Below, one piece after another: positions 37,201 through 43,933 of a DNA stretch of 64,000 nucleotides. This stretch comes from CADEFX01 sp050260355 (lineage in GTDB: Bacteria; Pseudomonadota; Alphaproteobacteria; Rhizobiales; Hyphomicrobiaceae). Where the stretch lies: NCBI GenBank assembly GCA_050260355.1, contig JBLNBZ010000054.1, positions 29,497-93,496 on the forward strand, given 5' to 3'. Both the position numbers and the translations under genes were made by a program. The notes beneath the pieces were generated by a model, which ran no database searches, had not been told where the DNA came from, and saw only the letters and a list, made by a program, of their open reading frames with translations. Every line of letters starts with the position of its first letter. Within the stretch, counting starts at the first letter, position 1.

Positions 37201-37606
37201 CGGCGTGGGCTGGTTCGGCTTGCCCAACATCATCGTCTTCCAGTTCCTGTTCACGCTGATGGCTCCCGTGATCGACCTGATGCTGGTGTGGTCCTTGGTG
37301 TCCGGCATCAACACCTTGAGCATGCGGGCCGACGAAGGCTTGCCGCCCGCGCTCGTCGGAGTGATCGCTTACTGGGCCGTGTTCCAGATCCTCGAGCTTG
37401 CGACGGCGGCGCTTGCCATCTCCATCGACCGCCGGCGCAATGTCTGGCGTCTGCTGCCGCTGCTGCTCGTGCAGCGTCTGTTCTATCGCCAGCTCTTGTA
37501 CGTGACGGCCATTCGCGTGGCGCTCGCAGCTCTCAAGGGCCGCATGCAGGGCTGGGGCAAGTTGAGGCGGACGGGGCGTGTGGTCGCCGAAGCGACCGCT
37601 CGCTAG
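34232..37606 (+). CDS. Trimodular membrane synthase: GH18-like + polysaccharide deacetylase + GT2
   Basis: 1124 residues, TTG start. A membrane anchor (about 22-48) leads to a GH18-like domain (about 95-430) whose catalytic strand reads GLVLDLEQ with Glu213. A NodB deacetylase (about 470-690) follows, with TFDDGPD (484-490), the zinc histidines in GNHTFTH (537, 541), RPPYAAD and ILLHDAGG. The GT2 domain (about 745-1000) has VVDDGSSD, TLDADT, AEDADA and QRMRW, the D,D,D,QxxRW set of processive synthases. Several membrane helices follow. It should make, and modify during export, a beta-linked N-acetylated polymer; the product is unknown. Placed after bcsS and its terminator. Confidence 0.9.
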   Translation: MSANEHSSRPVFFDPNGHRHYIVSAIHWAACSLAGILVTCLIVTSLAGPVMPSVQLSNQQRSLSASSELPVLSSDEPALDPAHARSPVAAAAQAATRYAHLVTWDDNSMSSLKRNAKSLDVLIVEWLHLDGPEGALKRETLEKELLVRKWVSTNAPALKLYPLVSNYDNKDKRWDSVGAAAMLVSDQARAKFVNELRRYAVAGGYPGLVLDLEQLPADAQPNLTLLVNELAAALRAESIRLLVQVPPSEPGYDYVKMAEASAGLILMTYDEHFEEGVPGPLAGQGWFEAQLDERFKEIDGSKLVIGIGSYGYNWGAAGDGKEISVQESWELLNESGAKLRFDGASLNPTFSYVDESEGRQHEVWFLDGVTAYNQVAAALAMRPAGLALWRLGTEDPGVWATFGRGRMSDKSALESIKELRSGYDLLYKGKGEVLDIAGAESRGARTVAFDAEHNLITNQEIVTFPSSTTVTRWGARDDKVVALTFDDGPDPIYTPQILDVLAAKGVKATFFVVGSSGVVNSHLLKRIYDEGHDLGNHTFTHLNSAEVSSEHLKFELNATQRLLEATVGARSRLFRPPYAADLEPTTIDGAEALRVSGSLGYLTIGMNIDPKDWMRPIARQIVANTVAGAKNGEGNVILLHDAGGIRTPTIAALPEIIDRLHAEGFRFVTIHELIGLKREEIMPRVKPDESLIATVNQAGFTLMSGINSLAGLLFQLGLALGTLRLIWVAAFALVHARRDRKRADQTWMPASLAVIIPAFNEEKVICNSVRALLASNIQDFEIIVVDDGSSDRTAEVARRTFAGVEQVRVLSKPNQGKWAALNYALARTDADIVVTLDADTIFEPDALQMLARHFADPKVAAVAGHTIVGNRINLMTRFQALEYVTNQNLDRRALEVVNGITVVPGAIGAWRRDALVAIGGFSPDTLAEDADATVRLELAGWEVRYEPGAIARTEAPETVRAFMKQRMRWMFGTLQVGFKHLSAMCRGRPIGVGWFGLPNIIVFQFLFTLMAPVIDLMLVWSLVSGINTLSMRADEGLPPALVGVIAYWAVFQILELATAALAISIDRRRNVWRLLPLLLVQRLFYRQLLYVTAIRVALAALKGRMQGWGKLRRTGRVVAEATAR

Positions 37607-37650
37607 CGGATCTTGCGATCCGACTGAGGCACTGACAGTCTCCTCTCCCT

Positions 37651-37677
37651 CGCGAAGAGGAGGGCTTCGCGCCCTCT
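37651..37677. terminator. Hairpin region between convergent genes
   Basis: Two mutually exclusive stems: CGCGAAG (37651-37657) with CTTCGCG (37665-37671), and GAGGGC (37660-37665) with GCCCTC (37671-37676). They lie between the synthase stop and the stop of the convergent secreted protein. No T-run, so efficiency is doubtful. Confidence 0.4.
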
Positions 37678-37680
37678 CTC

Positions 37681-39099
37681 TCACTCTTGCCTTGGCGGCC
37701 GGCGATGCACAGGCCACAGCACGCCGGCCGGGCACCCCCCCAGCTCGGAGCTGGTGAGCTCGCTTGAGCCCGCGTGCGGGGGCTTCGCTCCGAGCGAGCT
37801 CATCGGTGCAGCGTTCGGGATCCGCGCGGGCGTCACATCAGAGAGGCCGAAATTGTGAACCGCGCTGAGCGGAACGTAGCCGGCCCAGGCCTGGATTTCC
37901 TTTTCGGTCAGGGCACCCTCCGGGTAGGCATCGAGGTAGTAGCCGACATCGCGCGCGAGCCTGTAATCGGCCTGCGTATCGTGCGGCTGCAGGTGTGACA
38001 GGCAGCGGCGTGCGGCGGCGTTGATGCTGGTCGCCCTGTTCTCCTTGTGGATGCAAGCGCGCATTTTGTGGAGGACCTCGTCGTCCTCGTCCGGCGGCTC
38101 ACCCAAGTGCGTGATGCGGTCGAGGAAAAAGGCGTAATCGACCTCGCTGGGCCGTAGTCCAAGCTTCTTCCACAAACTGACGTAGTCGCGCAGCTTGGCG
38201 CCATCGAAGTCTTCCGAAGCGTAGAGCTCCGCGTAGGCGCGGCGAACGCTTTCGGAGTGGCCGAGCGTGGCGAGTGCATCCTCCCAGGCTTTGCGGCGCG
38301 TTGGATCGGTCCAGATCGCGCAGAGGAAATGCTTCACGGGTATATCGCCATCGCAGTTCTTCTTGCCGCCCCCTTTCAGGCGAAAGAAGCGCTGCAGATT
38401 GTTGAGCTCGGAGCCGAACGCGCTCTCGATCTCGCTTGGGTTCCGGTGCCATGCCATCCAGAGGACCCACTGGATCTCCCGGCCGGCGCCGGCCGTGGCT
38501 CCTCTCGGTCCCCATGTCAGAAAGGAGCACGGATCGCTTTCGTTGTAACAGACGAAGTCGGGGCTGCCGCCTTTGGATGGTCGGAGCTCGCCCCGCTGAC
38601 CGTCCTGGCAGAGATTCCACTCCGGAGCGTCGCCGAAGTCGGTGGCCTCGTAGGATAAGATGAGGGCATCGGCGCGCTCCTGGACCGTTGGCAGGGGTGC
38701 GCGTCCCATGACGGCCCGCCAGACGGACTCGGTCAGCACTCCGTCCTTCGCCGGCGAGTCGCGTGGTACGTCCCGCAGCGCCGCGCACTCCAGCGCACGC
38801 TGGATGCCCTCTCGGGTCGCGACGCCGATCCTCCCGCTTGGCTCCTCACCCTCCGGCACGACCGGCGGCGTTCCCTTGCCGCACGCATCCAGCGTGCGCT
38901 GCAGGCTCTCTTGAAACCTGGCAAAGACCGAGTAGCGGCCGGCCAGAATGTCGTAGCGGGTCGCATCGAGCATGATCTTGTCGCCGTCCGCCGGGCGGGC
39001 AGGACCCGGCACGCCTGCAAACAGCGCAACGATAGGGATCACGGCTCGGAGCCAGCGTCGTCTGCTCCGGCCCGTTCTGGTGTGCATCGAAACGCGCAT
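37681..39099 (-). CDS. Secreted protein of unknown function, lysozyme-like motif
   Basis: 472 residues from the ATG at 39099 (frame is open to 39312 but the upstream part is low-complexity). A basic n-region and hydrophobic core (RRRWLRAVIPIVALFAGVPG) make a signal peptide. The mature part has at least eight cysteines, and a segment SYEATDFGDAPEWNLC followed by FLTWGPRGATAGAGREIQW. That order, Glu then a T-x-G-x-x-G-x-T-A-G run, resembles the active-site layout of lysozyme-fold glycosidases. I do not recognise the family, and the enzyme idea is inference. It converges on the synthase gene. Confidence 0.65.
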   Translation of the reverse strand: MRVSMHTRTGRSRRRWLRAVIPIVALFAGVPGPARPADGDKIMLDATRYDILAGRYSVFARFQESLQRTLDACGKGTPPVVPEGEEPSGRIGVATREGIQRALECAALRDVPRDSPAKDGVLTESVWRAVMGRAPLPTVQERADALILSYEATDFGDAPEWNLCQDGQRGELRPSKGGSPDFVCYNESDPCSFLTWGPRGATAGAGREIQWVLWMAWHRNPSEIESAFGSELNNLQRFFRLKGGGKKNCDGDIPVKHFLCAIWTDPTRRKAWEDALATLGHSESVRRAYAELYASEDFDGAKLRDYVSLWKKLGLRPSEVDYAFFLDRITHLGEPPDEDDEVLHKMRACIHKENRATSINAAARRCLSHLQPHDTQADYRLARDVGYYLDAYPEGALTEKEIQAWAGYVPLSAVHNFGLSDVTPARIPNAAPMSSLGAKPPHAGSSELTSSELGGCPAGVLWPVHRRPPRQE

Positions 39100-39324
39100 C
39101 AGCTCCGTCGTGCCGCGCCGTGGCCTGGGATTGTGTCTCGAATCTCCGGCGAATGTAGGGGTTGGGGCGCCGGGGCACAACAAACCCTTCCGTCCATGCG
39201 CCCCCGGATTGGGCCGCTGCCGCGACTGCTCCGAGTTCCGCGATGGACCGGGACCCGGCGTGCATTCTCGGCCATGACTCATTTTCGCTCTATTGCTCCG
39301 CGGCCGAAACAATTGGTGCGCACG

Positions 39325-39687
39325 ATGGACATCCTGGCCTGGCTCTGGTGGGTGCTGACGACGGTCGCTGGTCTGGCCTGGTCGCTGATCTGGTTCTTGA
39401 TCGGCGGCTGGGTTTCGACCCTTCTCCAGATCGCCTTGCTCGTGGCCGTCATCTACTTCCTGAAGTACGGATGGCAGCGGGCGCCGACGGAGCTATGGCG
39501 GCGCACAAGCGCCTTCGGCGGGTTCTTCTGGAGCTGGCTTCGCGCTCGCGAGCCGCAGGCGGGGCAAGCTTCTCAGGTGCGGGAGGTGGTGCGTGTCGTT
39601 CCGGCCAAGGAGTTCGGCGACATCAACATTTCCACGCTGATGTCGCTGCTCGTGCTCGGCGGGTTCCTCCTGCTGGCCAGGCTATAG
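39325..39687 (+). CDS. Small membrane protein, unknown
   Basis: 120 residues from the ATG at 39325 (137 from the ATG at 39274). Two near-contiguous hydrophobic helices at the start (ILAWLWWVLTTVAGLAWSLI and LLQIALLVAVIYFL) are followed by a basic, tryptophan-rich stretch (WRRTSAFGGFFWSWLRA), a soluble middle part and a final C-terminal hydrophobic segment (LMSLLVLGGFLLLARL). No family recognised. It is divergent from the secreted protein gene, with about 225 nt between starts; no strong Shine-Dalgarno at either start. Confidence 0.6.
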   Translation: MDILAWLWWVLTTVAGLAWSLIWFLIGGWVSTLLQIALLVAVIYFLKYGWQRAPTELWRRTSAFGGFFWSWLRAREPQAGQASQVREVVRVVPAKEFGDINISTLMSLLVLGGFLLLARL

Positions 39688-39726
39688 GGCAAGCATCAGT
39701 GCTTTGTCTGGCGCTCGCAGCGCCGC

Positions 39727-40512
39727 TCATCCCGAAGCGGCGCCGCGCTTCTCTTTGGCCGCGACCTCCTTCAGCAGGATCGGCACGCTTTCGGTCACGG
39801 TGTGCACGCCGAGAACGCTGACGATCTGGAGGATCTCCATGATCTCCTCTGCGGTCGCGCCGAGCCTCAGTGCGTTCTGGATGTGGGTGCGCATGCCCGG
39901 CTCGTGCAGCTTGGTCGTCGCCGCATCGATGGCGATGTAGATGAACTCCTTCACCTTGGGCTCGAGCGAGCCGGTCTTCCACGGCACGGACGAAAACTTC
40001 AAGTACGCCTCGAAGTAGTCGGGCGACAGCGCCAGGATCTGCTCCCACAAGGGTGACCAGTAGCCGCGCGCCTGCATGAAGTCGGCCTTGAGCTTCTGCC
40101 GGCGCGCATCGAGATCTGCCGCGGGCAGCTCGCCGCCCCGGCCCGCCTTGCGCATCTCGTCGATGAGAACAGGAACGCCCACCGTGCAAGAATGAATGCC
40201 GAGCGTGGACGTGAGCTGCAGGACCTCGAAGATCTCCGCCTTCGTGGCGCCATGACTGAGCGCATTGCGCATGTGAATGCGTGTGCCTGCATTGTAGAGA
40301 TGCGTCGTGGAGGCATCGATGGCGATGTAGATCAGCTCCTTGATCTTCGCAGACAGCGTTCCGGTGCGCCATGGCACGGACGACAGATCCAGATAGGCTT
40401 CGAAGAAGTCGGCATCGAGGGCCAGGATGTCGTCCCAGATCGGACTCCAGTAGCCCCGCTCTGCGATGAACTTCTCTTTGAGCTCCAATTGTCGCCCCGT
40501 GAACTCGCTCAT
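39727..40512 (-). CDS. Tandem carboxymuconolactone decarboxylase-family protein
   Basis: 261 residues from the ATG at 40512, which has GGAGGACGGGG upstream. The protein is an internal duplication: each half has the same order RGYWSPxW, (D)xFFEAYL, SSVPWRTGTL or SSVPWKTGSL, KIKELIYIAIDAST or KVKEFIYIAIDAAT, then an ALSHGA or ALRLGA turn. This is the AhpD-like CMD fold, fused in tandem. The classical CXXC redox pair is absent; an HSC in the first half (GIHSCTVGV) is a single cysteine, and the second half has HTV. Activity is therefore unclear; a non-redox hydrolase or isomerase is possible. Confidence 0.85.
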   Translation of the reverse strand: MSEFTGRQLELKEKFIAERGYWSPIWDDILALDADFFEAYLDLSSVPWRTGTLSAKIKELIYIAIDASTTHLYNAGTRIHMRNALSHGATKAEIFEVLQLTSTLGIHSCTVGVPVLIDEMRKAGRGGELPAADLDARRQKLKADFMQARGYWSPLWEQILALSPDYFEAYLKFSSVPWKTGSLEPKVKEFIYIAIDAATTKLHEPGMRTHIQNALRLGATAEEIMEILQIVSVLGVHTVTESVPILLKEVAAKEKRGAASG

Positions 40513-40610
40513 GCGACCCCGTCCTCCAACCTGTGATGCAGGCATTATCCTGAGCGAAGACGCGACCGGTTGCAAAGAGGCCGAGGTAGCCGGTCACCCG
40601 ATGCCGTCGC

Positions 40611-41207
40611 CTACCACATGATCATCGCCACGGACGCGGCCAGCGCTGCGCCCATCGCGATGTTGAAGGCCCGGGCGATCCGGGTATCGCGTAGAGCGCC
40701 GTGCAGGAGCGCACCCAGTACGAGCCACACAAGGCCGCTCGGAAGCGCGGCCGCCATGAACAACGCGCCGAATGCGGCCGCCTGGGCGACAGGGTTCTCT
40801 CCGGTCGCGTCGAGGTAGGTGCCGGCCGCACCCACCGCGACCAGCCAGCCCTTCGGGTTGACCCACTGGAAGGAGGCTGCTTTGAAGAACCCGACTGGAT
40901 TTGCCGCACCGAGCTCGGACGCGGGATGGGCCGTGGCGATTTTCCACGCCAACCACATTAGGAACGCCGAGCCGCACCAGTTCATCGCCTTGAGGATCGT
41001 TGGGTGGCCGAGAACGAGCTGGCCGAGCCCCAACGCCGTGCCAAACAGCAATAGCCCCATGCCTGCGGAGGCTCCCAGCACGCAGGGCAGGCCCCGCACC
41101 AGGCCGACCGCCGATCCGGTTGCGGTTATCATGACGTTGCTGGGTCCCGGCGTGATGGCCGCAACGAGCGAGAAAATGAGAAAGGCAATGCCTTGATCGA
41201 ACGTCAC
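40611..41207 (-). CDS. LysE/RhtB-family amino acid exporter
   Basis: 198 residues with about six membrane segments. The family start is clear: FLIFSLVAAITPGPSNVMI (the TPGP motif), later LGASAGMGLLLFGTALGLG and FQWVNPKGWLVAVGA, where NPK is conserved. It exports amino acids or analogues. Its start is 92 nt from the start of the divergent AraC-family gene, a common arrangement in which the regulator controls the exporter. Substrate not known. Confidence 0.88.
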   Translation of the reverse strand: MTFDQGIAFLIFSLVAAITPGPSNVMITATGSAVGLVRGLPCVLGASAGMGLLLFGTALGLGQLVLGHPTILKAMNWCGSAFLMWLAWKIATAHPASELGAANPVGFFKAASFQWVNPKGWLVAVGAAGTYLDATGENPVAQAAAFGALFMAAALPSGLVWLVLGALLHGALRDTRIARAFNIAMGAALAASVAMIMW

Positions 41208-41299
41208 CGGATCGCGCGCCTGTTGATTGGCATCTTTCGCATCGGGAATCTAGGATCGAGGACCCTTGCAATCTTGAACGTTTGTGCAGGCGCTCACCG

Positions 41300-42109
41300 A
41301 TGAGGGTCGGTACCAGCCGGATTAAGCATGCGACCCTCATGCCGGGCATCGAACGCATGCGCGTGTATTTCCGGGGTCACTCATTCACGCCTCACAGCCA
41401 TGACACGTACGCGGTCGGCGTGACGTCAGTCGGCGTTCAGTCGTTCAACTATCGTGGACGGGCCCACCATAGTCTCCCCGACCAGGCGTTTGTCTTGCAC
41501 CCGGACGAGCGTCACGACGGGCACGCCGGAGACGAGGGCGGGTTCGGCTACCGCATCGCCTACATTGATCCGGCGCTCATCCGCGACGCGGCTGAAACGA
41601 AATCGCTGCCTTTCGTGCGCGAGCCGGTGGTCGGCGACGGACTCCTGCGCCGCGCAATCGGCGACCTCGTCGCCCAGGATGACGATCCGGCGGATGGGCT
41701 CATGGCGACCTGCAACCTCGTTGCGCTCGCTGATGCTCTCGTCGGCGCGGCGCGCACCACGCCGGCGCCAGCAAGCCCGGTGGCGAGGAAGGCTGTCCGT
41801 CGCGTTCGAGATATGCTCCTGGCGAGATGGGACGAGCGCCTATCCATTGTGGAGCTCGAGGCCGTCGCCGGACTTTCGCGGTGGCAGCTCGCCCGGCACT
41901 TCCGCAGGGCTTACGGCGTCAGCCCGCATCGCTTTCACGTCCTGCGACGCCTGGATCGGGCGCGCGAGCTGCTGAGCCAGGGAGAGGGCTTGGCGGAGGT
42001 GGCGCAGCGCTGTGGCTTCGCCGATCAGGCTCACCTCACCAGGCAGTTCCGAGGCGCCTACGGACTATCGCCCGGCAGGTGGCGAGCCCTTACCGGTCGG
42101 CATGCGTAG
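41300..42109 (+). CDS. AraC-family transcription regulator
   Basis: 269 residues. An N-terminal cupin-like sensing domain (VYFRGHSFTPHSHDTYAVG, then LPDQAFVLHPDERHDG) precedes a C-terminal AraC DNA-binding domain: SIVELEAVAGLSRWQLARHF with the two helix-turn-helix motifs, and the second, GLAEVAQRCGFADQAHLTRQ, closing with GLSPGRWR. It is divergent from the LysE-type exporter and is a good candidate to regulate it. The ATG at 41300 is favoured; six further codons upstream are also open. Confidence 0.88.
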   Translation: MRVGTSRIKHATLMPGIERMRVYFRGHSFTPHSHDTYAVGVTSVGVQSFNYRGRAHHSLPDQAFVLHPDERHDGHAGDEGGFGYRIAYIDPALIRDAAETKSLPFVREPVVGDGLLRRAIGDLVAQDDDPADGLMATCNLVALADALVGAARTTPAPASPVARKAVRRVRDMLLARWDERLSIVELEAVAGLSRWQLARHFRRAYGVSPHRFHVLRRLDRARELLSQGEGLAEVAQRCGFADQAHLTRQFRGAYGLSPGRWRALTGRHA

Positions 42110-42193
42110 GCTGGCGATGCGCGCCCTGTGGCTATCCTTGCTGCACTTTGAAGGCGAATAAGGCAGAGAGAGCCGCCCACTTCTGCAAATCAC

Positions 42194-42270
42194 TGGCGAT
42201 CCCGGCAGGACTCGAACCTGCGACCCTCTGCTTAGAAGGCAGATGCTCTATCCAGCTGAGCTACGGGACC
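42194..42270 (-). tRNA. tRNA-Arg (anticodon TCT)
   Basis: A 77-nt cloverleaf on the minus strand including an encoded CCA end (42194-42196). The acceptor stem is GGTCCCG with CGGGATC (one G-T pair). The D arm is GCTCAGCTGGATAGAGC. The anticodon loop CTTCTAA gives anticodon TCT (Arg, AGA codon). The T arm GCAGGTTCGAGTCCTGC is intact. Confidence 0.96.
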
Positions 42271-42403
42271 TTCCCAGGAGCACGCGGGTTGGGCACTGCG
42301 GCACCCCTCGATTGCTCGCAGCTGTATATCACGCTGGGGCGGTATCGCGAAGGGAGGAGGGATCGGGCACCACGCCCGGCGCGTCACAGCCCCCCGCACC
42401 GAC

Positions 42404-42709
42404 TTAGTGGGTCCACGGAGTCGGGCGGCCAAAGCGGAAGTTGTCCGCGTACGACTTGCGGACGGGACGGCGGGGTTTTGGCTCGAGAACGCGATAGGGA
42501 ATGCCGTTGCGCTGCGCGTACGCGACCGCGTCCTCACGGGTGTCGAACGACAGGCGGATCTGGGACTTCATGTCCGCCGAGCTTGTCCAGCCCATCAGGG
42601 GATCGATCTCGCGGGGCGCTTCCGGATCGTACTCGAGGACCCATTCCTTGGTACGGGCCTGGCCTGACTGCATGGCAGTCTTGGCCGGCTTGAAGATGCG
42701 TGCGCTCAT
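42404..42709 (-). CDS. NDUFS4-type NADH dehydrogenase accessory subunit
   Basis: 101 residues. It matches the ETC complex I conserved-region family: SARIFKPAKTAMQSGQARTK, then WVLEYDPEAPREIDPLMGW, and the C-terminal SYADNFRFGR. In mitochondria and alphaproteobacteria this is the 18-kDa subunit that stabilises the NADH-binding module of complex I. It stands alone between tRNA-Arg and tRNA-Pro and far from any nuo operon, as is usual for this gene. A short, high-confidence call. Confidence 0.92.
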   Translation of the reverse strand: MSARIFKPAKTAMQSGQARTKEWVLEYDPEAPREIDPLMGWTSSADMKSQIRLSFDTREDAVAYAQRNGIPYRVLEPKPRRPVRKSYADNFRFGRPTPWTH

Positions 42710-42862
42710 TGCCCAGGTTTTCCGAATTGCCCGCTAGCGGTGCGATTAGTTAGTCGGATGCGGCGCGTTTGACAACGGCCTGGCGTCGGGCGCGCTTGCC
42801 GCGTCACAATGGCGACCCGTGCAGGATGCTCGAAGCGCTTTCGCGGCCGGAACCGGTTTGGA

Positions 42863-42939
42863 TGGTCGGGGCAGAGGGATTCGAACCCCCGGCCCCCTGC
42901 TCCCAAAGCAGGTGCTCTACCAGGCTGAGCTATGCCCCG
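42863..42939 (-). tRNA. tRNA-Pro (anticodon TGG)
   Basis: A 77-nt cloverleaf on the minus strand with encoded CCA (42863-42865). The acceptor stem CGGGGCA/TGCCCCG begins with the C typical of tRNA-Pro. The D arm is GCTCAGCCTGGTAGAGC. The anticodon loop TTTGGGA gives anticodon TGG. The T arm GGGGGTTCGAATCCCTC is intact. Confidence 0.96.
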
Positions 42940-43100
42940 ACGCACGGACACTGGGGCTTCTACCACTATTTTTTCGTGCCGCAATCCGGCAAATGGGAGC
43001 TGCTGCCCGGGCCGGCCAGCGGGGCGATAAGGGAGGTGCAACTTGGCGCTCGGAAGCCTGCATCCGGGGATGCGCGGGTGGTTTGCCGGGTCGAAGCTCG

Positions 43101-43298
43101 TCAGCCGCCGTGGCCTGGGCCAGCCCTTGCCGGGGCTCGGCCGCATTTGTCCCGCGGCGGGTCCACCTGGGCCTCGAGCTTCCTCAGCAACTCCGTGATG
43201 CGCCATGGCATGGGAGCTTGGCCGACTTCGCCAAAGCGATCGCGGAGGACGCTACCAATGCGCTTGAGAGAGGGGTCGAGCTTCACTTCTCGGTTCAT
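43101..43298 (-). CDS. Second NepR-like anti-sigma factor candidate
   Basis: 65 residues. The segment IGSVLRDRFGEVGQAPMP followed by WRITELLRKLEA keeps the NepR pattern residue for residue (I/L-G-x-x-L-R/K, aromatic, P-x-P-x-R, L-L-x-x-L). The nepR at 18.4 kb reads LGRKLKSAYQALVEEPVPDR at the same positions. The main difference is W for the usual D in PVPDR. An exact EcfG-type promoter lies 30 nt upstream on the same strand. The start ATG has no good Shine-Dalgarno, and the last 20 residues are non-conserved. NepR paralogs are known (for example the two RsiA proteins of Sinorhizobium). Function inferred, not shown. Confidence 0.72.
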   Translation of the reverse strand: MNREVKLDPSLKRIGSVLRDRFGEVGQAPMPWRITELLRKLEAQVDPPRDKCGRAPARAGPGHGG

Positions 43299-43327
43299 TT
43301 CGGCAGGAGTGGCGCGTCTGCCAAAAC

Positions 43328-43352
43328 AACGTGCCGAAAGGGCCGCAGTTCC
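43328..43352 (-). promoter_or_regulatory. EcfG-type promoter of the second NepR-like gene
   Basis: On the minus strand: GGAAC (43352-43348), 16-nt spacer, CGTT (43331-43328). The -10 element is 30 nt from the ATG at 43298. Exact match to the consensus and same spacing as the nepR-ecfG promoter. Confidence 0.82.
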
Positions 43353-43425
43353 ACGTGCGCGGCTGAATTTGCCGCCCCGTGTCGCCAGCTCGTCAGCGCG
43401 AGTTGTGTCGGAACGCAGCAGTCGC

Positions 43426-43920
43426 CTACTTGCGCTTGCCGTCGAACAGCCGGTGGCGGACCCGGTCGCCAGGCTTCAGACCCAGGCGATCGGCAGTGCC
43501 GGCCTTCAGCTCGAGCACCGCAGCGACGTCGCCTTGGGAGGGAATTATGCGCTCGGAGAAGGGCTCGGTGGCCCGCTCGATACGATGCACCACGCCGTCC
43601 GCCCGTATGAAGACCATGTCGAGCGAGATGTAGGTATTGCGCATCCACATCGTCGCTTCTTGAGGCGGGGAGTAGGGAAACAGCATGCCGGCGTCGTCGG
43701 GCAGGCTGGTTCGGAACATGAGCCCCATGGCCTTCTCTTCCGGGGTCTCGGCGACCTCTGCGTTGATCACATGCTCGCCGCTCGCGGTGACGAGAGTTAA
43801 CGGCTCACGGCGCAACTTGGCCTCGGCCGCGGAGGCTCCAACACTGAGCATGGCCCATAGCATGACGAAAAACAGGGCCACGCCAAGCGTGGCCCTGCTG
43901 GATATCGCATCGCGCCACAA
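43426..43920 (-). CDS. DUF192 family secreted protein
   Basis: About 164 residues from a TTG at 43920, chosen because it gives a normal signal peptide (MWRDAISSR basic region, then ATLGVALFFVMLWAMLSVGA, cleavage near ASAAEA). Alternatives are ATG 43968, which overlaps the cold-shock gene, and ATG 43863. The DUF192 core follows: VINAEVAETPEEKAMGLMFR, then ATMWMRNTYISLDMVFI and DVAAVLELKAGTADRLGLK. A small periplasmic beta-barrel of unknown function, common in alphaproteobacteria. A terminator hairpin of the upstream gene lies inside its 5' end, so the start is uncertain. Confidence 0.78.
   Translation of the reverse strand: MWRDAISSRATLGVALFFVMLWAMLSVGASAAEAKLRREPLTLVTASGEHVINAEVAETPEEKAMGLMFRTSLPDDAGMLFPYSPPQEATMWMRNTYISLDMVFIRADGVVHRIERATEPFSERIIPSQGDVAAVLELKAGTADRLGLKPGDRVRHRLFDGKRK
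43868..43897 (-). terminator. Terminator of the cold-shock gene within the DUF192 5' end
   Basis: On the minus strand: perfect 11-bp stem (43897-43887 with 43883-43873), 3-nt loop, then TTTTT. It lies 36 nt after the cold-shock gene's stop and overlaps the signal-peptide codons of the DUF192 gene. Confidence 0.8.
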
Positions 43921-43933
43921 GAGCGCGGTTGGC

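Noticed and set aside
42194..42939. Possible integration site at the two tRNA genes
   Set aside because: Both tRNAs are intact and no integrase, direct repeat or composition change was seen next to them.
42769..43800. 343-codon plus-strand open frame
   Set aside because: It crosses tRNA-Pro and is antisense to the NepR-like and DUF192 genes; a protein across a tRNA is not credible.
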